Part shown: in pieces, positions 59,394 through 64,000 of the stretch
How the letters are laid out: every line of letters begins with the position of its first letter
Position numbering within the stretch: the stretch's first letter is position 1
Source of the DNA: Blastococcus sp. DSM 46786
GTDB lineage: Bacteria; Actinomycetota; Actinomycetes; Mycobacteriales; Geodermatophilaceae
NCBI RefSeq assembly: GCF_900109665.1
Contig: NZ_FOAO01000003.1
Span: 170,789-234,788 of the forward strand
Length of the DNA stretch: 64,000 nt
Direction of reading: 5' to 3'
Program-made: the position numbers and the translations under genes
The notes under the pieces: generated by a model
What the model was told of the DNA's origin: nothing
What the model saw: the letters and a program-made list of their open reading frames with translations, nothing else
The model's database searches: none

Positions 59394-60845
59394 TCAGTGC
59401 GGGATTTGTTCCCTGCGCTGCTCGATGTAGCCGCCCCAGTCGCGGGCGGCCAGGGCGGCCCATCTTGTCGCCGCGGTGGAGGAGATGCCGAGGGTCTGGG
59501 CGAGGATCATGTGCGGGATCTGCGCGGAGAGTGCGAACAGCGCGGCGTGGCGTGCGGAGTGCGGTCGGATGCCGCGGGCAACGAGCTGGCTGCGGATGTT
59601 CTCGGTGACGAGGTGCCGTCCGGGGATCCCGCCGGGGAAGAGCCAGCCGTTGCCGCGGCTGGCGTAGGAGGCCTGTCCCCGCTGGTCCAGGTGGGCGTGG
59701 ACGAGCGCGCCGAGAGGCTCGGGCATCTCGATCGGGGTGTCCCGGAAGGTGACGAGGACGCGGCCGCCGGGATCGGTGACGTCGACCTGGTCGGTCCGCA
59801 TCCGGCAGATGTCGACCAGGGGCTGAGCGAACAGCAGCATGAGCAGCCCGCCGATGCGGGTGTAGAGGCGGATCCTGTCGTCGTGCAGCAGCGTGGCAAC
59901 GTGCTCCCAGCGGTCAGCGTCGCTCATGGTGATCTGCGGCGCGGGTCGTGCGGCGACGGCCGTGGTGAGTGCAGTGTTCAGGCCGGTCTGCCGGGCCCAG
60001 GTGAGGAATCGGGTGAGTTCACTGCCGACCGACTTGGGCTGGGAGGCGAGGAAGTTCTCCAGGTCGGCCTGGGTGGCGGTCTCCAGGCTGCGGTCGTGAG
60101 CCTCCAGCCAGCTCAACAGGCCGACGACGCGTCGCAACTGGGAGCGGGCGGCCTGGAAGACGCCCTTGCTGAGGGTGCCGTCCTGTGCTTGCCGGCGGAG
60201 TCGGCGAAGGACGGTCCAGCGCGCGTACTGGTTCACGAGGCGGGCGTGGTGCTCGGAGAGCGGCTCACCAAGGCTGCGGAGCCAGGGGATCATGCGCTCG
60301 AGTAGCGGCTCGTAGGGCGGCAGGACACCGGCGGCGACGAGCAGGTCGCGCAGGTAGTTGTGGCTGCGGTCCATCGGCAGGTCGCTGAACGTGTCGTGGC
60401 TGATCGCGATCTCGCCGCGGGCCATCTGAGCGAGCAGGGTGGGGCCGATGCGTTTGCCGCGCATCAGCCAGTAGATTCCGGTCTGGGGTCGCTCGCCGCC
60501 GAGGAGGGTGTCGAAGACCGGCCGCAGCCGTTCGTGGATGTCTCCGGTGGCGGGGTCGGTGAGCAGCGCGGTGAGGCGCTCGTGCAGCGTGCAGCGGGCG
60601 CAGCGGATGTGCCCGTAGGGATGGTCCTCGCGTCCGCATTGCGCGCAGGCGAAAATTGATGGGTGGCCCGCGCAGTCCGCGCAGATGGTGCGCCCGCCGG
60701 CGTCGGGCCAGGCCAGCGGCCTGATCTGGTCGCAGCCGGGGCAGGGTGCCGGGTGGTAGTGGCGGCGCCGGTAGCAGGGGCCGCAGATCCGGGTGTGCGG
60801 CAAGACGATGGAGCCGCCGGTGCCGCCGCACCAGCCGCAGCTCAT
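59394..60845 (-). CDS. Zinc-ribbon protein with degenerate tyrosine-recombinase domain
   Basis: A 483-residue protein, third gene of the recombinase operon. The first 110 residues carry paired CxxC motifs (CGWCGGTG, CGPC, CPGCDQ, CADC, CAQCGR, CARC), suggesting several zinc ribbons. The C-terminal 250 residues follow the tyrosine-recombinase fold: a SAM-like core-binding part (FLASQPKSVGSELTRFLTWA), then LLMLLFAQPLVDICRMRTDQ where Arg I should be (Gln instead), RPHSARHAALFAL keeping HxxR, and LGISSTAATRWAALAARDW where the GH and the catalytic Tyr should be (Ile and Trp). It is therefore probably inactive as a recombinase and serves as DNA-binding partner of the true integrase. The ATG overlaps the upstream stop (TGATG). 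Confidence 0.75.
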   Translation of the reverse strand: MSCGWCGGTGGSIVLPHTRICGPCYRRRHYHPAPCPGCDQIRPLAWPDAGGRTICADCAGHPSIFACAQCGREDHPYGHIRCARCTLHERLTALLTDPATGDIHERLRPVFDTLLGGERPQTGIYWLMRGKRIGPTLLAQMARGEIAISHDTFSDLPMDRSHNYLRDLLVAAGVLPPYEPLLERMIPWLRSLGEPLSEHHARLVNQYARWTVLRRLRRQAQDGTLSKGVFQAARSQLRRVVGLLSWLEAHDRSLETATQADLENFLASQPKSVGSELTRFLTWARQTGLNTALTTAVAARPAPQITMSDADRWEHVATLLHDDRIRLYTRIGGLLMLLFAQPLVDICRMRTDQVDVTDPGGRVLVTFRDTPIEMPEPLGALVHAHLDQRGQASYASRGNGWLFPGGIPGRHLVTENIRSQLVARGIRPHSARHAALFALSAQIPHMILAQTLGISSTAATRWAALAARDWGGYIEQRREQIPH

Positions 60846-61174
60846 CAGGCGCCGTCGGGTCGGCGGACCTTGGCCCGGACCGGCCGCAGCGACCCGATCT
60901 TCGGCCCGGAGTCGGTCGTGCCGGTCTTGGCCGCGGGTCGCTGCTCGACGACCGGCACGACCAAGTCGTTCGGTGTGCAGCCCAGGGCGTCGCAGAGCGC
61001 GACGAACACGTCGGTGTTCAATCGCTGCGGCGGCTTGGTCACCAGCCGGTAGACGTGCTCGCGGGTCAGATGGATCCCGCGTTCTTCCAGCAGCGGCAGC
61101 AGCTGGGAGGTCTGGAACAGGCCGCGGTCGGCCATCACCTGGCGCAGGTTCCACTGCATCGAGATCGTCCTCAT
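60845..61174 (-). CDS. XRE-type helix-turn-helix protein of the recombinase operon
   Basis: A 109-residue protein. The N-terminal Cro/C1-like domain reads LRQVMADRGLFQTSQLLPLL, LEERGIHLTREHVYRLVTKP, then FVALCDALGCTPNDLVVPV. A basic tail rich in Lys/Arg/Pro follows. The ATG overlaps the integrase stop by 4 nt and the stop overlaps the zinc-ribbon gene, so all three are made together. It may regulate the operon or help build the recombination complex. Confidence 0.8.
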   Translation of the reverse strand: MRTISMQWNLRQVMADRGLFQTSQLLPLLEERGIHLTREHVYRLVTKPPQRLNTDVFVALCDALGCTPNDLVVPVVEQRPAAKTGTTDSGPKIGSLRPVRAKVRRPDGA

Positions 61175-62286
61175 GGCGTGCTCCCGTCATTCTCCGGCCG
61201 GTAGATCCGCGCGAGCGCGGCCTGCAGGGTCTTGTTCTTGAAGTCGTTGCTGACCGAGGTGTAGATCGCCGTGGTAGAGCCCCACAGGTGGCCGACCTGG
61301 TCGGTGACGAACCGCTCCGGGTAGCCGAACTCGATCAGGTGCGTCACGTAGGAATGCCGCAGGCAGTGCAGGGTCAAGTGCTCATCCAGGCCGAGGTCGG
61401 TACGGACCTGGGCGAAGAACTCGTCGACGTGACGGGCCGAGACCCGGGTGAGCCGTTCGGTCAGCCACAACGCCGGGTGCTCGGCGGCGTCGAAGATCGG
61501 GCGGGCCTGCTCGACCCACTGCCGCAGGCCGTCGACGACCCAGTCGAACTCCGGCACCGCCAGCACCGTCCGCCGCCGCGGCAGGCTGCCCTTGGTGGCC
61601 TTGCCGAACCGGACGTGCACCGACCCGTAGGTGCCCCAGGCGCGCACGTGCGGGTTGGGGCGCAGGTCGGCGACGTCGAGGCTGCAGAGCTCGTTGCGCC
61701 GCAGCCCGAACGCGTACGCCGTCTTGATCATCATCGCGTCCCGCAGCGCCGCCAGGGATCCCTTCCGGCCCGCTTGCACGATCGTGTCCACTCGGTCGTC
61801 GAGATGATCGAAGAGCCGCTCCAGCTCGTCGTAGGTCAACGGCCGGCGCCCCGGCTTGCCCTCGTAGTCGTTCAGATGCGCGACGGTGTTCCACTCGCTG
61901 CACACCTGCGCGGGCACCTGCCCGAACCGGTCCCGGCACTGGGTGGCCCACTCGTACCTCGGGTCGGTCACGTAGTCGCAGAACAGCCGCAGCGTCAGGT
62001 GGTAGCCGCGGATCGTGCTCAGCGCCAGCCGGTCCCGTCCGGAGGTCAGCGACACCGTGAAGTCCTCCACGTCACCCGCCGTCCACTGCCACGGGTAGCT
62101 GTCGGTGAACTCGGCGAACCGCCGCACCAGCCGCTCCCGGTCGCTGATCGTGCCCTCGGCGAGCTGGCGCGACTTCTGCTGGCGGGCCCAGCCGGCGACC
62201 ATCGCCTCGAACACCGCGGCCGGCTCGTTCAGGTGCACGACGCCGGGAGCCAGCATCAGCTTCGCCGAGCCCGGCACCTCGCCCAT
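61171..62286 (-). CDS. Tyrosine-type integrase of the element
   Basis: A 371-residue recombinase. The core-binding domain (ISDRERLVRRFAEFTDSYPW, STIRGYHLTLRLFCDYVTDP) is followed by a catalytic domain with the full set: Arg in AYAFGLRRNELCSLDVADL, Lys-bearing beta strand VHVRFGKATKGSLPRR, HCLRHSYVTHLIEFG (HxLRH), VGHLWGSTTAIYTSVS (GH and Tyr nucleophile). It should insert and, with an excisionase, remove the element. I chose the ATG at 62286 because GGAGG lies 4 nt upstream; a GTG at 62319 would add 11 residues overlapping a palindrome. It lies about 38 kb from the excisionase-like genes at the other end. Confidence 0.9.
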   Translation of the reverse strand: MGEVPGSAKLMLAPGVVHLNEPAAVFEAMVAGWARQQKSRQLAEGTISDRERLVRRFAEFTDSYPWQWTAGDVEDFTVSLTSGRDRLALSTIRGYHLTLRLFCDYVTDPRYEWATQCRDRFGQVPAQVCSEWNTVAHLNDYEGKPGRRPLTYDELERLFDHLDDRVDTIVQAGRKGSLAALRDAMMIKTAYAFGLRRNELCSLDVADLRPNPHVRAWGTYGSVHVRFGKATKGSLPRRRTVLAVPEFDWVVDGLRQWVEQARPIFDAAEHPALWLTERLTRVSARHVDEFFAQVRTDLGLDEHLTLHCLRHSYVTHLIEFGYPERFVTDQVGHLWGSTTAIYTSVSNDFKNKTLQAALARIYRPENDGSTP

Positions 62287-62313
62287 TCGACCTCCGACCG
62301 CTGTTGCATCAAA

Positions 62314-62328
62314 CGTCACTTTGTGACG
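62314..62328. promoter_or_regulatory. Palindrome at the integrase promoter
   Basis: CGTCAC-TTT-GTGACG, a perfect 6-bp inverted repeat 28 nt upstream of the integrase ATG. This is the expected place for an operator, perhaps for the XRE protein of the same operon. Confidence 0.4.
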
Positions 62329-62682
62329 CGAACGCTAACAGTCGGATGCTGTGCCCGACGGCTACAGCGGAACCCCGGCGCGGCACCGGGAATAGGGGGC
62401 CCAGCTCAGGCGCCAGCTGTGACATCTAATCGAATAAAGCCCGGACTGGCCGACAGTGCATGAGGTGTAACGGCTTGCGATCTTGAATCGCTGGCCCTGG
62501 GGATGAGAATGCTCCTGTCGTCCGGCGACGTCGCGACACATTGGTGCGGGCGAGCCCGTTGAGGTGTATGGCGCGGGGTTCTCGGGTGCCTCTGATTGCT
62601 GCCGAAGAGCGCGTGGGTCTGTGTCCAGGTAGAGAACCCTCCGGGCGACGCCGACCCCTGTTGTCTATGGGAGGTGATCAGG
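62329..62682. other. Gap between integrase and transposase genes
   Basis: No protein gene is seen. It holds the probable left end of the insertion sequence and the stem-loop described as a bridge-RNA candidate. No tRNA or attachment-site sequence matching the 23.8-kb fragment was found here. Confidence 0.45.
62480..62676 (+). ncRNA. Candidate IS110 bridge RNA region
   Basis: IS110-group elements encode a structured guide RNA in the non-coding DNA upstream of the transposase. Here GGGTTCTC (62576-62583) and GAGAACCC (62632-62639) form an 8-bp stem enclosing a 48-nt loop. The loop contains GGGTCTGTGTC (62615-62625), which recurs exactly at 63990-64000 downstream of the transposase, as expected if it pairs with an end of the element. 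Ends of the RNA are guesses from position only. Confidence 0.4.
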
Positions 62683-63915
62683 GTGGAGGTCCTGTTCGAG
62701 CGGGTCGCCGGGCTGGACATCGGCAAGGCGTCGGTGACCGTCTGCGTGCGCATCCCCGGCCCGGGCGGCCGGCGGGTGAGTGAGACGCGGACGTTCAAGA
62801 CGACGACGCGGGCGCTGGGGGTGATGCGGGACTGGCTACTCGAGCGCGGGGTGACGATCGCGGCGATGGAGTCGACCTCGACCTACTGGAAGGCGTCGTT
62901 CTACTGCCTGGAGGAGTTCATGGAGGTGTGGTTGCTCAACGCCGCGCACATGAAGGCCGTCCCGGGGCGCAAGACCGACGTCAAGGACGCCGAGTGGATC
63001 GCCCAGCTGCTCGAGCACGGGCTGCTGCGCCCGTCGTTCGTGCCGCCCCCGGACATCCGCCGGCTACGGATGCTGACCCGCTACCGGGTGCAGCTGATGG
63101 GCGACCGCACCCGGGAGGCGACCCGACTGGAGGGCATGCTGGAGGACGCGTCGATCAAGCTGTCCGTCGTCGCCTCGAGCCTGACCACCGTCTCGGCGCG
63201 GGCGATGCTCGCGGCGCTGATCGACGGCGAACGCGATCCTCGGGTGCTTGCCGACCTGGCCAAGGGCAAGATGCGCGCCAAGATCCCGGAGCTGACCGAG
63301 GCGCTGATCGGGCACTTCGACGCCGGCCACGCGCAGCTGGCCCGCTCCATCCTGGGCCGACTGGACGCGGTCGAGGCCGACCTCGCCGAGCTGGACGCGG
63401 TGATCGCCGCTGCCTGCCAGCCGTGGGCGCACCACCTGGAGCTGCTGCAGACCATTCCCGGCGTGGGGCCCAAGGTCGCCCAGGTGATCCTCGCCGAGAC
63501 TGGCGGGGACATGTCTCGCTTCCCCTCCGCGGCGCACCTGGCAGCCTGGGCCGGAGTGGCGCCGGCGGTCTACGAGTCGGCCGGCAAACGCAGTCCTACG
63601 GGAGCCCGGCACGGCAACAAGTGGCTGACCACCATGCTGGTTGAAGCGGCCGCGGCAACCGCCCGGATGAAGGGCACCAACTACCTATCGACCCAGCATG
63701 CACGGCTCACCGCCCGGCGCGGGACGGGCCGCGCCCAGGTCGCGGTCGCCCACTCCATCCTCGTCTCGGCCTACTACATGCTCAAGAACGACGAGCCCTA
63801 CCGCGACCTGGGACCGGACTGGCTGGCCCGGCGAAACACCGAGGCCCACACCCGCCGGCTGGTCGCCCAGCTGGAGAAGCTCGGCCACACGGTCGTCCTC
63901 GACCCGGCTGCCTGA
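62683..63915 (+). CDS. IS110-family transposase
   Basis: A 410-residue RNA-guided DEDD transposase. The RuvC-like N-terminus has VAGLDIGKASVTVCVR (Asp), AAMESTSTYWKASFYCLEEF (Glu) and VPGRKTDVKDAEWIAQLLEH (Asp pair). The C-terminal Tnp_IS116 domain has LLQTIPGVGPKVAQVILAET and LAAWAGVAPAVYESAGKRSP, with the Ser nucleophile probably in the latter. The GTG at 62683 has GGGAGG 8 nt upstream; a GTG at 62674 would overlap that site. The gene is intact. After its stop there is a small CGGGC-TTC-GCCCG hairpin (63941-63953). Confidence 0.92.
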   Translation: MEVLFERVAGLDIGKASVTVCVRIPGPGGRRVSETRTFKTTTRALGVMRDWLLERGVTIAAMESTSTYWKASFYCLEEFMEVWLLNAAHMKAVPGRKTDVKDAEWIAQLLEHGLLRPSFVPPPDIRRLRMLTRYRVQLMGDRTREATRLEGMLEDASIKLSVVASSLTTVSARAMLAALIDGERDPRVLADLAKGKMRAKIPELTEALIGHFDAGHAQLARSILGRLDAVEADLAELDAVIAAACQPWAHHLELLQTIPGVGPKVAQVILAETGGDMSRFPSAAHLAAWAGVAPAVYESAGKRSPTGARHGNKWLTTMLVEAAAATARMKGTNYLSTQHARLTARRGTGRAQVAVAHSILVSAYYMLKNDEPYRDLGPDWLARRNTEAHTRRLVAQLEKLGHTVVLDPAA

Positions 63916-64000
63916 CCCGAGTGCAGAAGTACCGGAGGACGGGCTTCGCCCGCCCCGCGCTGACGCGCGCCTGCAACTCACCTATTCACGGGTCTGTGTC

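Larger units (their letters stand above)
62480..64000 (+). mobile_element. IS110-family insertion sequence (right end at or beyond the window edge)
   Basis: It comprises the non-coding left part with the bridge-RNA candidate, the intact transposase and the 3' flank. IS110 elements lack terminal inverted repeats, so neither end can be placed exactly. It lies next to the integrase operon, outside or at the edge of the conjugative element. Confidence 0.6.

Noticed and set aside
23816..62679. Plasmid replication gene within the element
   Set aside because: I found no Rep, RepA/DnaA-like or pSAM2-type replication protein. The primase-like part of the relaxase is not a replication initiator by itself, so autonomous replication is not claimed.
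62329..62682. Right attachment site of the element next to the integrase
   Set aside because: No stretch here matches the tRNA-Leu fragment at 23.8 kb; the right end may lie beyond the insertion sequence and outside the window.

Overview
The window is very GC-rich DNA with dense, often overlapping genes and frequent GTG/TTG starts, so it comes from a high-GC actinobacterium. The gene mix (SARP regulator, Tad pilus genes, SCO6880-type conjugation proteins, MobF relaxase) fits a filamentous or soil actinomycete, possibly Geodermatophilaceae-like. That placement is inference, because no marker gene is present.

0-9.7 kb: a three-gene unit. It holds a CHAT caspase-like protease fused to a P-loop NTPase (5' end outside the window), a 2,101-residue membrane-anchored STAND-type NTPase with what looks like a second, catalytically degenerate CHAT domain, and an unknown third protein. 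This is the best candidate for an undescribed system.

9.7-23.7 kb: ordinary and decaying chromosome. It contains a membrane-anchored hypothetical protein, a SEC-C gene broken by two frameshifts, an acyl-CoA dehydrogenase, a truncated LuxR regulator, a methyltransferase divergent from an AfsR/SARP regulator, and three toxin-antitoxin pairs (AbrB-PIN, VapBC, Phd/RelE). Six copies of a dispersed intergenic repeat lie here, mostly at convergent gene ends. Its start resembles the 3' end of tRNA-Leu, and I found none inside the mobile element.

23.8-62.3 kb: an integrated conjugative element. A tRNA-Leu 3' fragment with a terminator hairpin marks a plausible left end, followed by two small excisionase-type genes. 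A nearly unbroken rightward operon (25.1-50.8 kb) encodes a complete Tad/Flp pilus set, a LysM-SARP membrane regulator, a HEPN/Abi protein, then a type IV secretion set (pilin-like protein, VirB8-like and VirB6/TrbL-like proteins, SCO6880, VirB4, M23 hydrolase, VirD4/TraD). Leftward genes encode an OLD-type ATPase-TOPRIM nuclease (probable defence cargo) and a 1,829-residue relaxase-helicase-primase fusion. An oriT-like stretch follows, then a three-gene recombinase operon. Four clusters of an 11-bp direct repeat sit at likely promoters of the element, suggesting one regulon. The Tad pilus probably helps cell contact or DNA transfer, with VirD4 passing the relaxase-DNA complex to the VirB4-driven channel.

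62.3-64.0 kb: an IS110-family insertion sequence. Its 5' flank has a stem-loop whose loop repeats 11 nt of the DNA downstream of the transposase, as expected for a bridge RNA. The window ends inside this feature.
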